DNA of 64,000 nucleotides from Datura wrightii (lineage: Eukaryota; Streptophyta; Magnoliopsida; Solanales; Solanaceae), in NCBI GenBank assembly GCA_035772735.1, contig JASDFA010000008.1, positions 7,174,501 through 7,238,500 on the forward strand, given 5' to 3'. The notes beneath the pieces were generated by a model. That model saw only the letters and a program-made list of their open reading frames with translations. It had not been told where the DNA came from and ran no database searches. Both the position numbers and the translations under genes were made by a program. Of the stretch, positions 1 to 11,665 are shown one piece after another; the first letter of the stretch is position 1; every line of letters begins with the position of its first letter.

Positions 1-13
1 GACACTACAAGGC

Positions 14-463
14 ATGTACCAGAACTTGGTACAAAAGTATGAAAGGCCATTTAGGATTGTTGCCAAGGTGGGTAAGATCTCATATAAGTTAGAGTTACCA
101 GGTCATCTCAAGGTTCATCTTGTCTTCCATGCCAACGTTCTCAAGCCATACCATGAAGACCAGGATGACCCTACTCGAGGTCGGTCAAGTAGGGCACCGA
201 TTACCATCACTGCCTCACATGATCGGGAGATTGAGGCTACCATTGACTATCAAGCCAGGAGAAAACAAGGGAAAAAGGCTACTATCATGTTCCTCATCCA
301 CTGGAAAGGGCAATCACCAGAGGAAGCCATGTGGGAACGATATGAAGACTTATGGCAATTCAAGGACAAGATTCGAGAGTTTATGCAGCAGCACTGCACC
401 GCGGTTGTCGCAACATCAAGTGGGGGAGAGTGTGAGGACTTTCCATGTCATCATGCTATGTAG
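14..463 (+). pseudogene. Chromovirus pol 3' end: integrase C-terminus and chromodomain (Galadriel-like)
   Basis: This 149-codon open frame is the C-terminal end of a Ty3/gypsy polyprotein whose beginning lies left of the window. The first 55 residues are the integrase tail, with the KLELPGHLKVHLVFHANVLK stretch typical of chromoviral integrases. Residues about 75-123 form a chromodomain: FLIHWKGQSPEEAMWERYEDL carries the aromatic and WKG...WE pattern. In chromoviruses this domain helps direct integration to heterochromatin. The GRSSRAP linker and the domain layout resemble the Galadriel group, though this is recognition without a tree. The frame runs past the polypurine tract into the adjoining LTR, so the last 12 or so residues are read from the LTR. 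No break is visible in this part; it is partial because of the window edge. Confidence 0.85.
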
Positions 464-930
464 GAGTCATTTAGCATATATCTTTTCCATGTGGAGGCTT
501 ATATAAGAAAAAATCCTACACTTGGTGGAGTATTCTAGAAAACTATAGAGATTTCCCATGGAAGACCTTCCAGTCTTATGACATTTCTAGGAAAGTCCTT
601 GGAAAAATCTAGACATGTAGAGAATTATAGAAAGGAACATATTTGTAAATATGTAGGGACTTGTATAATAATTATTATTTGCATATTAGTCCCTAAGTGA
701 GTAGTATAAATAGGAGGCCATTCATTTGTATAATCATCAAGAAAAATTAATCAAGTTCTCTACATTACTAAAAACTTCTCTTACCAAAGTTCTCTTATCT
801 TCTTTATCCAACATTCTCTTAGCAATCTAGAGTTGAAAGGGCTTACTTGAACTTTCAAGATCGTGAAAAATTCGTGAGCAAGTTGTCAAGTGCCGCACGG
901 TATTCTTAGTCGAAGTCTAAGTCCATTACA
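431..930 (+). repeat. 3' LTR of the Galadriel-like chromovirus
   Basis: The LTR starts TGTGAGGACT directly after a purine tract (GTGGGGGAGAG, 420-430) and ends CCATTACA. That gives a 500-bp TG...CA repeat. A TATAAATA box lies at 705-712, followed by a pyrimidine-rich leader. The next bases, CAAGG, continue a Del-type LTR, so CAAGG is probably the target duplication. Its partner and the 5' LTR are left of the window. Ends are inferred from one copy only. Confidence 0.7.
705..712 (+). promoter_or_regulatory. TATA box of the Galadriel-like LTR
   Basis: TATAAATA inside the 500-bp LTR, about 225 bp before its end and upstream of a CT-rich stretch. This is the expected position for the core promoter at the U3/R border. 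Confidence 0.55.
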
Positions 931-2010
931 CAAGGCTCCTCATGTTATGATTTCTGATTATGCATGTATATTATTATTCAGCTTCGTCATAGACGATGGT
1001 CAGCTTCTTTGAAAAATGATGGAGAGCATATGCGTATTTTTAGGAGTAGTGTCTAGCACCGAGTAGGCTAAAGGTCACTCAACCCTATGCCTCAGAACTA
1101 CGCGCCAACGTAGGTATGTTCAGATTATTTAGGACCTCCATTGTGAGCTTCCCCTGCCCCCAAGGGGCCTTGAGCTTGATATCAATATCATGGTAGCGCC
1201 CTTAGCCCTGACAAAGCTTTAGACGGCTCTGCCCACTTGAGTGTGATAGTCGGGACCACATAAGCTCTATCGTGGTAATGTTGGTTATATGACGAGTCTT
1301 CCAATATTCCTCATGATTTCAGTTATGCATGTACATCAGTCGTGATATTATATTTTCAGTAGGTTTGATCCAATGTTCAGTTTTACCTATGATTAGCTGT
1401 TTTCAACTTTGGGTCATTCGATTTAGTTATGATGTTCAGTTATGTTTAGATCATGATTTCAGAAAATAGCATGCAAGCCCTACTCTCACAATCTTATCTT
1501 GATTATGTTTTACACTATGCATGTTTAATGATTTTACTTACTTAGCAGTTTTACTTACCTTGCATACTCGGTACATTCCACGTACTGATCACATACTCTC
1601 TGCTGTATCATTTCATGATATAGGATCCGATATCCAGGCTCAGTCCCACCACTAGTCATATTCCCGGAGTTTGCTTTCCTCAACCTCAGTTGGTGAGTCC
1701 TCATCTTGCGAGGGCCTTTCTTATCAGTTGTATGTCGTATTTTCAGTTTTCAGATTTTAGTGCGTTAGCTGGGGTCTTGTCCCATCAACTCGTCAGTGTT
1801 AGAGGCTTTTTCAACATAGTTGTATTCAACTCTAGACTCATGTACGTATTAAGATGTTATGCTTTGCTTAGACTTCCTCGATGTTATTTATGATGATTTT
1901 CCACTTAATTATGATTGAGTTAGATGTATGTTCATGCCATGGGTCGACTTGGAACCTCTCAGAGTTTCTTGTCCCGTGTCTCGATCCGGACCTATATTTG
2001 AGTCATGACA
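931..2010 (+). repeat. 3' portion of a Del/Tekay-type LTR, plus orientation
   Basis: The sequence matches the right half of the other Del-type LTRs here (27527-29470 on plus; 13229-15431 and 32314-34463 on minus). Shared landmarks are the CCCCAAGGGGCCTTGAGC block, the CATACTC...GTACATTCC stretch and the terminal GGGTCGACTTGGA...GAGTCATGACA. No primer binding site follows the end, so it is a 3' LTR or a solo LTR. The missing left part was displaced by the chromovirus insertion at 930. Confidence 0.8.
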
Positions 2011-2458
2011 TAGGCATTGCAATAGATTGATATTCCAATTGTTGTATCCGTTGCGTAAGGGATATAATGCTATCAATACACATTAACTATGCAAATGTTG
2101 CAATTGTACAGGAACTGTTGTGATAGAGCTTCCTAATGGGACGAATTTACTTACGTTGCAATATCAACTCTATGGAAACAATTGTAAAGGGGAAAAAATT
2201 AATCGCGGCAGAAACCAACCCCTTAAATTTTTTCCCTCCTTATTTTTGCCAATATTTCACTACACCCACCAAATATCAAATATATATTATTTTCTTAACC
2301 AAAAAAATACTTCAAATATATATTATCAAATATATCACCGATTATTTTCTTTTCCAACACCCAGTTGCCCTAATTATTGCTAGATTTCATCCCTACGGAT
2401 TATTTTCTTTTCCAACAACTAGTGTCTTCAAATTGAATTTGTAGATTGAAGGTATGTA

Positions 2459-2522
2459 TTCATTCATTCATTCATTCTTTCTTTCTTTCTTTCTTTCTTT
2501 CTTCTTCTTCTTCTTCTTCTTC
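2459..2522. repeat. Compound microsatellite (ATTC)n (TTTC)n (TTC)n
   Basis: Three successive short tandem repeats: about four ATTC units, six TTTC units and seven TTC units. The shifts between motifs by single-base change are typical of compound microsatellites formed by replication slippage. Confidence 0.9.
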
Positions 2523-5139
2523 ATTCTTATTATTTTTTTTCATTCTTGTTCTTTCTTCGCTGCGCTGTGCATCAGTGATTTTCTCTGTGTATCGTTGCCC
2601 TAATTTCTCTATTTGAGGAAATAGCCAAACTATTTTCCATTTGAGGATTCTAAGTTTCTAACACATGCTAGCCACTATACATACTTTGCCTAATTTCTCT
2701 GTTTTGTGGACTGAGATTTTTATCTAAGGGATAAATTATCTCCAGCAGATACCAAAATATGAAACTGATCGAAATTCTTCTAGTGGTATATGTTTGAGTC
2801 CTAATTTTGCACTTTCCCTTGCTAATTTGTTTTATTTTTGTCTCAAATTCTTCTTGTGGTATATATCTGGTTCTTCTCCAACGCTTTCATGCTAGGTTAT
2901 ATTCTTTTTTCTTTCATATCCTTTTTGAATTTATTTTGCATTTTCTGTCTCCTTGAGTGAAATTGTAGTTTTAGACTGGTATTTCTGCTGTAATGCTTTT
3001 GTGCTGTATATAGGAGAAGTGTTTTGAAGAGTTTTGTACAAAGTGTTTTAGAAATTTGGGAGCTAGTGAAGAAAATATAGTCAGATAAAATCTTTTTAAA
3101 AATTATATTAGAAGCTAGTGAAATTTTTTTTATTTTTTCCAAACCAGTAGCCATTTCTTCACTGAAATATAGAAAAAAAGAAAATTAAGAGACAGACTCG
3201 CATTAGGGAATCTTTTGTTGCGTAAGTTTTCTAACTTTTGTTGAAAGATCCATTATATTTATTCATTCCTCATCTTTATTTAATTGTAGATAGAATTTAA
3301 TATAGTGTGTGAATATAAGAGAAAAACCTTTACGGCAAGGATCGTTACATAATCAAAAAGTATTCCATTGAATTCAAGTCACTATAGAATTATAATGATT
3401 GTCAACGAAATTGAAATGCGAAATTACAAGGATTTGAATCTAAACAACTACACCAAACTAGAAAACTAAGCCAAGGCTGTAATCTCAGAAGTAATGGAAC
3501 TCCGACAGTGAATTAGTAGAATTATTCAAGTGTGTGTTTTTTCTAAATAATATTTACAGTATCCATATTGTCCCTGAGGACAGAGTTTCTTGTTTCTATG
3601 TGAATGACAATTTTACATATAATTCATTCATACTAGTATTGTTCTTTAAACTTCCTTTGGAGGAAGGGTTCTTCATATCCTTCTTAAATTATTAACTGGT
3701 GCTGGCTGCCACCACCAAATTTATTGTTGACCTGTAAGGGTCAGTTTGGAACTGCCCATGTATCTAACTAATACTTGAGCTTAGACAATGCTATAAAATA
3801 CTAGAAATAATAAAAGTAAAATATAAAGAGTAGAACTATATATTAGTAGACCCAACAATTACTCCTTAAAAAGGGACTCAAAAAAGGAGATAAAAATGAA
3901 TATAATCAAACAATCAAAATTAATATTGAATATAACTACTAAGTTTCCCCTTTATCAGTTAAACTACAATAATTATTATACGATAAGAATATTGAGTAGT
4001 AAGTATTGGTAGATTTAAATATAACTGGACATGCATTATACTGAAATAAAGGCCAATAAAGTAGTTGTTCTTCATATAAAAAAGCCAACAATTCAATAAA
4101 TACAAAACCATACCTGCAAATGAAAAAGATAAAGATAAAATTATATATTTTTATAAATAACTACATATGTTTATATTGTGTGCTTGTTAATTGACTTGCA
4201 AACTGCTACTTGTTTTTTTTATTTTGTTTGCAACATATAATTATTTCTTTATAGATAACTCCATAAGTTCTACATACTCTCCTTCTTTTTCATAAACACT
4301 TGAAAGCTAAATCTTTCATTTTGAGTACAAAGTTCACCTCATTAAATATTTTTACTGAAGAGATAATAAAGAAATATGTTCAAGAGCATCTTTATTTTCC
4401 TTTAGTTTCCAACTTCATAAAATTCAACTCGAAGGATAAATATTTAATTCAGTTTATTTTCTAGATTTAATTCTTAATCAAATGGATGAAATTGATACGT
4501 TTGTTTCCTGGATTTCGTTTATGTGTATTTCTAAAATGTTTTATCATTTGCTATAATATAAGCTTTAGCGCACACAATTTTCTTGTAGGGGTGTACTATA
4601 TATGATGGCTGCTGTCAGCTTAACATACAATTTGGTTAATTAGCTGATCTGGAAGAATAAACTTCAGTCAAGGCTGCTTTTGTGTTCTTCTTTTCTCCTT
4701 TCTGTCATCTATTTCTCTCTATTCATTTCTTCTCTTCTCTCTGTGCTGCTTTGCTGTTGGGAAAGAAATTATTTAGTACTTACTTTTGATATTAATTCAA
4801 ATTGCAAGTGTTTCCTCCACATGGATTTGTAGAGAGGATTGTCACATTTCAGAAGTCGGCTGGATATGACATACAAGTTTCTCTCTCTCTAAGTTCTCAC
4901 TTGTTCATGATTTGTTTATTTTTTGGATTTAAGACTATCTGGAATTTATGGAAGGATTAAGAGAGGAATGAGGATTTCTTTATTGTATCATAGGACTCCA
5001 ATTTATCGATGTAAATATTTGTTTCTCATTCATATTATTCTATTGTTTCATGGAGGATATTTAAGCTTTTAATAATTATGCTTGCATTCTTGGTCATATC
5101 TTGCGTAACTGGTTTCTTTTGATATTTCTATGAAAATAG

Positions 5140-5205
5140 GTTTTTCAAGCTTTAATCCAGTATCAATTACAACAGCGTGCTGTTTCTACGAGGAACTTAC
5201 TTCAG
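5140..5205 (+). other. Possible internal exon of a disrupted host gene
   Basis: A 66-base stretch open in phase 0 (FQALIQYQLQQ...STRNLLQ) is bounded by a pyrimidine-rich acceptor ending ATAG and by a CAG/GTGTGT donor. The predicted peptide is glutamine- and leucine-rich and would be amphipathic. I do not recognise the family. The flanks look like intron DNA. This rests on splice signals and composition only and could be chance. Confidence 0.25.
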
Positions 5206-5646
5206 GTGTGTTTGTGATATGTAAAGATCACTTGATTTATATGGACCCTTTTAGGTTATGTTTATCATTTACTGTAGAAAAGTAGTTAAGAAAGTGAAAA
5301 ACAACAAAATACTGAGAGTACTATCTATTTTAATTTTCTTTGCTTTATTTACTAAACCAACAAAAGACTAAGAGTACTATCTGAGACCAACAAAAAAGAT
5401 CCAATCCGATTAACAGCAGATGCCTCTGTCTAACAGTAACTACACTATATGCCTTGTGATTTTGGATTAAAACTTAATGGTTGATAGATCCTTTTCTTTT
5501 CATATCTTTTTTGGTTGGTTTTGTGTTACTTATGATCCTTTCTATTTTTGTTTCAGTTGATATAATGTGGGATATTTCAAATGTTATACGTATGTTAACT
5601 TTTTTTCATTTCATATGTTATGTAAACTAGTGAAGTTCACAAAGTT

Positions 5647-5715
5647 TAGAATAGTCATGGATCAAAACCAGCCTCGAAGAAACAACAAAAAAGTAAAAGG
5701 CTCATCATACATTTC
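5647..5715 (+). other. Possible exon cut by the Del LTR
   Basis: After a TTTAG acceptor-like site the DNA is open in more than one frame and is rich in Lys, Gln and Asn codons (for example SKPASKKQQKSKR, or MDQNQPRRNNKK from an ATG at 5658). The Del LTR begins at 5716 and ends it. With the exon-like stretch at 5140 this may be a gene remnant. No product can be assigned. Confidence 0.2.
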
Positions 5716-7825
5716 TTTCACGACCCGAGAGTATACCCGGATTGTAGACACGGGACAAGGAGTCCCGAGAGACCCCAAGTCAACCCATGGCGTGAGCATA
5801 ACAATAATTCATTCATATACAGCGGAAAACTTAACTTATCAATCATAAACTAACTGAAAATCGTATCATGAATTTGTAGGGAACGACAAACCGAAATAAC
5901 ATCATCGTTGACAAAATACTACACATAAGTCTGAAAGCCTCTAATCATAAAAGACGGGTTGAAAGGACAAGACCCCAACTAACCCAAACAGTCTGAAAAC
6001 ATAAGATAAACAAGTTTTGAACATGAAGCCCTCGGATCATGAGGACTCACCACTGGAGATTTAGCGAAACTGAGCACAAACTAGGGATGATGCTGAGCCT
6101 GCGAACTAGATCCTGAAAATATATGGGTCAGTACTCAAAAAGTACCGAGTATGTAAGGTATGCAAAATAATGCTTAAAAACATAAAAGTTATAGGAGTGG
6201 GGACATCATGATCATAAAACTGAAATAGTAAGTATATTGTAAGGCTCAATATTTTCAAAAATATTCATAAACCCATCAAAGTCATAACATGCGGGAAAAA
6301 ACATTTCATAAATCATACTTCATCCAAAAGAACATAACCATGCATAATTCAAAAACCATGAGGAACAATGGGAGATTTCTATAACCGACATACTTCACAT
6401 GAGCACACATGAAGTCTGACTTGTACCCCTAGTCGGGAGGCCATTCACACTTTGCCAAGGGTATGAACCATGAAAGGCGTGAAATCACTCATGAAGGCCC
6501 CGTAGGGCATAGAGGACAGTCACTGAGCAGGTCCCAAACATAATCCTACGGTGACACATAGTTTTGAGATTCGGGGCGTAACATAAGCCCCGAACCTACT
6601 CGGTGTTAAGTACTACTCTCAAAATATGCAACGTGCTCATAGCATTCATAACATGAAATGCATGGCTAGTGAAAACATGGAAATCATGACATACTTGAGA
6701 ATTCATATTACTAGCCGTGGGATTGGGCCCATGAGTCAGCCAAAGTTGTAGTATAATTCATATGCGACATGTGGGCATTGCCCATAGTTTCAAATATACT
6801 TGACATGTTAAAATCATAAGAAAACGATCATGCTAGCATGGGAAATTGAAACTTGAAGACATGCTTAAAAATGTAAGAGAAACTTACTCATGCTTTCAGA
6901 ATCCTCTTGATCCTGAAATTCACTAAATATTTCCCCATGATTGGGCATCCATACTTTTAGAGATTTAAATCATAAAATATAGAATAAACAAGTAAAATCA
7001 GCCCAAATAAATTCGAAATTTCACAAATTTGACATTTTACTATGAGCTCCTTTCGAATTTTAAGGAATCATGAAATTTGATAAAGACTCATAAAGTTTAG
7101 ATAACTTTAAACGTAGAATTAGGGATAAATTGGGCATGGGTAGGGACTAAACTACCCATTCAAAATCCCACATACCTGAAATTTCGTGATTTCCTGATCC
7201 TTGGAAGAACCCTAAGTGAAAACATGAACAACTCAAAGAAAATGGCTTGAAACCCTTCCTACTCCCTTCTCTAACACTTGAAATTGCTAAAATGAACTTA
7301 ACAGGAGTTTTCATCCCTTAAAAGACCCTGTTTCAACCTCAAAACGATGTGGTTTAGGGCCCAAAAGCGTAGAAAAGTTGAAATTGCCCTTACTGAAATT
7401 TCCCTAAAAAGCAGTTCTGGCCCCGACTACGAGTCGTACCATCAAGTCACGACTCGTGGTTATCTCTCGTGGTCACTTTATCCTTTTCCCCAACTTTCTA
7501 AATTTGGCCACGACTGGTAACCCACGACTCGTACCACCATCCTACGAGTCGTACTTCAACCGTGGTACCATCCACCCAAACCACTACAACTTAACCACAA
7601 GTCCTCACCACGACTCCGAAACCACGAGACGTACCATCTCACCATGGTTCGTAGGACTACCTGTGACACAACTTCAGGATCCTTTTCTCCTCACTACTCG
7701 TGTCACGATTCGTAGGTCCTCACCATGACTCATACCTCGAGTCGTACTGGTGCAAAATTCCAGGTTTTCTGCAGTTTTTAACTTAAACTCCCGGGTCTAT
7801 TTTTAGGCCCTTCTGGGGTGTTACA
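5716..7825 (-). repeat. 3' LTR of a truncated Del/Tekay element, minus orientation
   Basis: Read on plus, it begins TTTCACGACCC, aligning to TGTCACAACC and TGTCATGACC of the other copies with the terminal TG changed to TT. It ends GGGGTGTTACA. A minus-strand polypurine tract lies just beyond. Positions 7425-7750 hold a cluster of ACGACTCGT/ACGAGTCGT palindromic motifs. The host bases before it are ATTTC, a candidate target duplication with no partner because the other end is lost. Confidence 0.85.
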
Positions 7826-8112
7826 ATATCTTTCCCTTGAAAACATTCATCCTTGAATATAGGGAAACAAGTAGCAAACTCCGAAACAAAAAATCACTAT
7901 ATATTGATGCTAATCATTGACATTCATTCCGAAAACTGACAGAACGACTACCCCCAAAAAGAACTACATAGCTGGTCTGAGTTTAGACATCACTTGCATA
8001 TATCATATCATAAAACAAACTTATACACACGAATAGATCATGAAAAACTGAATAGAGATTTTAGGGTAGAAATTGATACCTCAAACTGAAGTTGAGCCGG
8101 TAGGGAACAAAT

Positions 8113-8460
8113 GGGGGTATTAAGCTATCATACCGCTTCGGCCTCCCACGTGGCTCCCTAGACATGCTGATTCCTCCATAACACCTTTATTAAGACTACT
8201 TCCTTGTTCCTCAGTCTCCGAACCTGACGATCCAAGATTTCAATAGGAATTTCCTCATAATTGAGACTATCCTTCACACCAGCACTTTCCACCAGAACCA
8301 CTAAGGCTGGGTCTCCCAAGAACTTTTTCAAGAGCGATACGTGAAATACGAGATGAACTGAAGCCAACTCTGAGGGTAAATCTAACTCATAGGCCACTTT
8401 ACCCACTCGCCTCATAATCCTGTATGGACCATATATAGCGGGAATTGAGTTTCCCTTTCT
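8113..8460 (-). pseudogene. Del-type integrase C-terminus and chromodomain-like tail
   Basis: On the minus strand the frame reads the integrase C-terminal stretch (VGKVAYELDLPSELASVHLV), then the linker and the RRLRNKEVVLIKVLWRNQHV segment of the Del-type chromodomain. An in-frame TAG at 8158 interrupts the tail, and the ATWE motif follows it. The same segment occurs at 15677-16033 and 34774-35034. Upstream coding DNA (RT, RNase H, integrase core) is gone: at about 8462 the sequence switches to an Athila-type LTR. This is a dead fragment. Confidence 0.8.
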
Positions 8461-8657
8461 TTTAGTTAATTTTACATTTGAAGTTTTAGTAGTTTAATTT
8501 TCCAAACCAATCTTCATTCTACTTGTTTTGTAGATTAGTGAAATTAAAGTACAACCTTATAACGATAAGTCCCTATAGGTACAATATTTGGACTTAATAA
8601 TCCTATATTACTTGACGACCATGTGTTCTTGTGTGCGCTTGGGCAACATCAAGTTTT

Positions 8658-8675
8658 TGGCACCGTTGCCGGGGA
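8658..8675 (+). other. Primer binding site, tRNA-Asp type
   Basis: TGGCACCGTTGCCGGGGA lies six bases after the LTR end ACATCA. It is complementary, with one mismatch, to the 3' end of plant tRNA-Asp, the usual primer of Athila-type elements. Confidence 0.85.
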
Positions 8676-8782
8676 CTTGAATATTATTTAATTGTTTGTA
8701 GGTTAGAATTTTATTTCACTAGTCTGTATATATTGTACAAATTTTTGTTTTTCTTTTATTGTATTATATCACTCATCTTAAC

Positions 8783-9760
8783 ATGACATCTTGGTATATA
8801 AATGGGTCGAATGATGATATTCATATCTAGGTGACTTTTTTTTGAATTGTGGAGGACCCCACTTGTGGCAACACTGTCATACTTGAGGTGTATGTGGTGG
8901 TCTGGATGGCCATTGGAGTAGTTTCTCACATTTTTATTCCCCTTCCCCAAGCCTCTATTACGATTGTCCTGTTGTTTTTGATGCTTACAAGAATAATGAA
9001 GAGGAGGAACGTCATGCTCAAACAAGCAATGTGGAAAAAATGATCCTGGAGCATAATGAGGGAGCAACTTACTGAATAGGGAGGAGCCTTAAAAAGGTTG
9101 AGTGCCAATCTTACAAAGATAATGACTGAGACTATAAATTGTAATGATTTGCAAGTCACCGTCTTAGCCAATACTCAAGAAGAACCTCAAGTGGAAGGGA
9201 GAATAGAGCCCATACAACAGATGGATCAATTTGGCTCAAGTATCCATGACCTGTAGGGTCTTTTGAATGAAAAAGTTGAGGCGTCTGATGTGTAACTACA
9301 AAGTGATGTGGATACTAGCTAATGCATGGAACAAAAAGAAGAATCCCAACCATTAGACGATTCTTTGGTGGTTGTTGCCGATGTTGAGTAGGTGGATAAA
9401 AGTGAGGACGTCAAGCATGATGCAATCTTAGTGGTAGGGCGTATCGGTCCTCATTATAAACACTTTTTGACATTGTGTTTGGTTGACAATCTAGAAATAG
9501 AGCCTTCCAAGCCTATGGAGAAATGTGTAGATGAGGGGCAACACCCCTATATTCTAAAATTCATTATGCCAAAGACACACAATGACATCCCTCACTTAAG
9601 GGCCAAGAAGGGAAAGATGCAACATCTCTTACTTGGTCCATTCATGTTTACACCACCACCCCTTGAGCATAATCAAAAATTGGAAAAAAAAAATAGGGCT
9701 GAAATTTATGAGCTCAAAGTGGAAGAAAAAGTTGTGAAACTTGATGACGTCATGCCGTGA
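8783..9760 (+). pseudogene. Decayed ORF of unknown function in the Athila-derived element
   Basis: One frame runs from an ATG (MTSWYINGSNDD) about 105 bases after the primer site to a TGA at 9758, roughly 325 codons, broken by eight in-frame stops and no evident frameshift. The last uninterrupted part (9392-9760, 122 codons) includes GPFMFTPPPLEHN and a Lys/Glu-rich end. There is no gag homology, CCHC knuckle, protease DSG/DLG motif or RT motif. It sits where gag normally lies, and its stop codon falls inside the conserved block that ends in the GGGAGGCAACCC hairpin. It may be a protein private to this family or a divergent gag relic; I cannot tell which. Confidence 0.5.
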
Positions 9761-9794
9761 CGTTAAATCAGGTGCTTGTTGGGAGGCAACCCAA
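9748..9794 (+). other. Conserved block CB1 with hairpin
   Basis: CGTCATGCCGTGACG is followed by TTAAATCAGGTGCTTG and the hairpin TTGGGAGGCAACCCAA (9779-9794). The same block occurs at 41016-41065 and 48282-48330 in two other Athila-type elements, each time shortly after the last ORF. Conservation where coding has ended suggests an RNA signal. Confidence 0.7.
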
Positions 9795-9808
9795 TTGTAA
9801 TAATGTAG

Positions 9809-9809
<1 letters not shown>

Positions 9810-9856
<47 letters not shown>
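9810..9856. repeat. (TTA)n microsatellite
   Basis: About 15 uninterrupted TTA units lie just after the conserved hairpin of the Athila-derived element. Confidence 0.95.
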
Positions 9857-10044
9857 TTATAGTGTCACTTTTTTTTGTGTGCCGATAGGGGAAGTTTGAG
9901 TACCCTAAATAAAAGCTAAGGAGCACGGTCTAAGCTTAAGTGTGGGGTCGTGCGACCCGTGAATCCAAGAGACATGCCACTAGCTAGGCCCTAGAGGGCC
10001 TCAGGGAGTATTTCTCACCCTTGTATGATTTTTACATTTTAGTT

Positions 10045-10080
10045 GCTCCGAGGACAGAGCATGATTTTAAGTGTGGGGTG
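10045..10080 (+). other. GAGGAC-loop hairpin plus internal polypurine-like tract
   Basis: GCTC and GAGC arms enclose CGAGGACA. TTTTAAGTGTGGGGTG follows after four bases. The same arrangement recurs just before the 3' LTR (11629-11665). A further TTAAGTGTGGGGT lies at 9937. Confidence 0.6.
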
Positions 10081-11170
10081 TGGCGATATCTTCCAAATTT
10101 TAGGGTTAAGGATGAGCATGCCAGCGAGTTTCGTTGAAAATTTTTGAAAATGGCATATCTCATCCACCTTTTGATTTTTCTTATGGCCTCGATTCTTTTC
10201 CCAAGGAGAGCCCTTTGAATTGGGTAATTTTTTGGTTTTGTGTGTCATCGTAGAGTAATGCCATTTTCTTATGATAGACAGATGACGACCATATTAAGGA
10301 AAGATTTGTCATATTTTTTTTAGGATTGAGTCATAGGTCATCCGCTTGTATGCTAATTGATATTCTGGTTAGCTAATATGCTGGAGCAAATAGAGTGGTC
10401 ATCTTGATTGCATGAGTGAGGATCCATGAGAGACACACATATCTCTTTAATTTGACTCAACATATCCTTAGGGATTAATAATGAATAAACTTTTTATTCA
10501 ATATGATTGTGTGAATGTGTAGCTGTAGAAACTGATTAGACTCTTGAATCCATGAGAGGTGAGCTGAATTGCTTTGTATGTATATATTGTAGCATCTAGA
10601 GCTTTTATTAGTGTATGTAGGATAACTAGTTGGTAGGGAGTTGAGAGATGATCAAGGCATTTCTTTTAAAAGCCATGGTTTCTCACATTTGTTTTACCTT
10701 CCTGTATATGCTCCCTAGTTACCCCTTTGAGCCTAAAATCCTTATTATTTCTTAACCTCAATAGTAGCTTAATCCCTTTATTTTGTGACACCTCAAACTA
10801 ATTGATCCAAAGTAGTCTTAGGCACTTGGAGACTTGAAAGGAAAGGTCTACACCAAAGTATAATTAAGGGAAAAAGAAAAAGCTGTTGTAAGAAAAGAAA
10901 AGTGAGAAAAGGGGTGCTCATAAAAATTATATTGTCTACTTGCTTCTACGGAATTGAAAAAGAGAGCTTTAATTGCAAAATTATTAGTTATTCTATGATT
11001 AAAAAACTAGCATCCAAGTAATGAAAAATGGGCCATGAAAAGAAAGAAAAGGGTGAGTAGAGGAAAGATGAACAAGCAAGTGAAAAGGTGGTGGACAAGA
11101 AAAGTGAAATATGTTTTCAAAATATTTAGGGTGGTAGTCACTATAAAATGAAATATCAATCGTACCTGTC

Positions 11171-11213
11171 CCTTAGCCAACATTACAACCAAGAAAAGTC
11201 CTTGTGATCTTAA
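11171..11213 (+). other. Conserved block CB2 (ACATTACAACC)
   Basis: CCCTTAGCCAACATTACAAC followed by CAAG, AAGTCCTT and TGATCTTA. It matches 42445-42488, 49415-49460 and, on minus, 25909-25952, always several hundred bases before the 3' LTR. Confidence 0.6.
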
Positions 11214-11628
11214 TCTCTTGAAACAATTAGGTAGTCTTAGCGTACATGAAGGGCAAACCTACGGTATGAGTACATATATGCATTACATGATTTTTGAGTG
11301 TGAGTGTGCCTTACTTATTGTGTTCCATGTCTTTACATTGATGACTTTGAGAGAGGAACATCACTAAAAGTGACGGGCACAAGAGGTCTAATTGGATGTA
11401 CTACTTGTTGCATGTGTCACACTTAATCATGTTGGCCCTCTGTGTTAAAAAGATGAGTCATTTATAGAGGTTGTGTGTTCCTGATTGTGAAACCTTGTTA
11501 TGTGCTTTGTTGAGAATTGTTGTATGATGATAAATCACTTTGTGTATGCTCTATGATAGTTTGTTGAGTATGAGTTGATAAAGGTGTCAAGTGTAATGGT
11601 GAAACATGATTTAGGTATGTTTTAAGGA

Positions 11629-11665
11629 TTGTTCGGGAACGAATAATGGATTAAGTGTGGGGTGG
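11629..11665 (+). other. GGGAAC-loop hairpin and 3' polypurine tract
   Basis: TTGTTCGGGAACGAATAA folds as a 6-bp stem with one G-U pair around GGGAAC. It precedes TTAAGTGTGGGGTGG, which primes plus-strand DNA at the 3' LTR border. Confidence 0.7.

Larger units (their letters stand above)
2011..5715. other. AT-rich single-copy-like DNA between retroelements
   Basis: No LTR, reverse transcriptase or other repeat landmark is visible in these 3.7 kb, and no ORF above about 100 codons. The DNA is AT-rich with CT-rich runs near 2460-2540 and 4680-4750 that resemble plant 5' untranslated leaders. Two exon-like stretches lie near the right end and are listed separately. It may be intron or promoter DNA of a gene broken by the Del insertion at 5716, but the product cannot be named. 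Confidence 0.4.

Noticed and set aside
2120..2444. 87- and 102-codon frames before the microsatellite
   Set aside because: Two overlapping frames, Ile/Tyr/Phe-rich from AT-rich DNA, with no domain; chance frames are likely.
8658..8675. A tRNA-Asp gene fragment
   Set aside because: Only the 18 bases complementary to the tRNA 3' end are present, next to an LTR end. It is a primer binding site.
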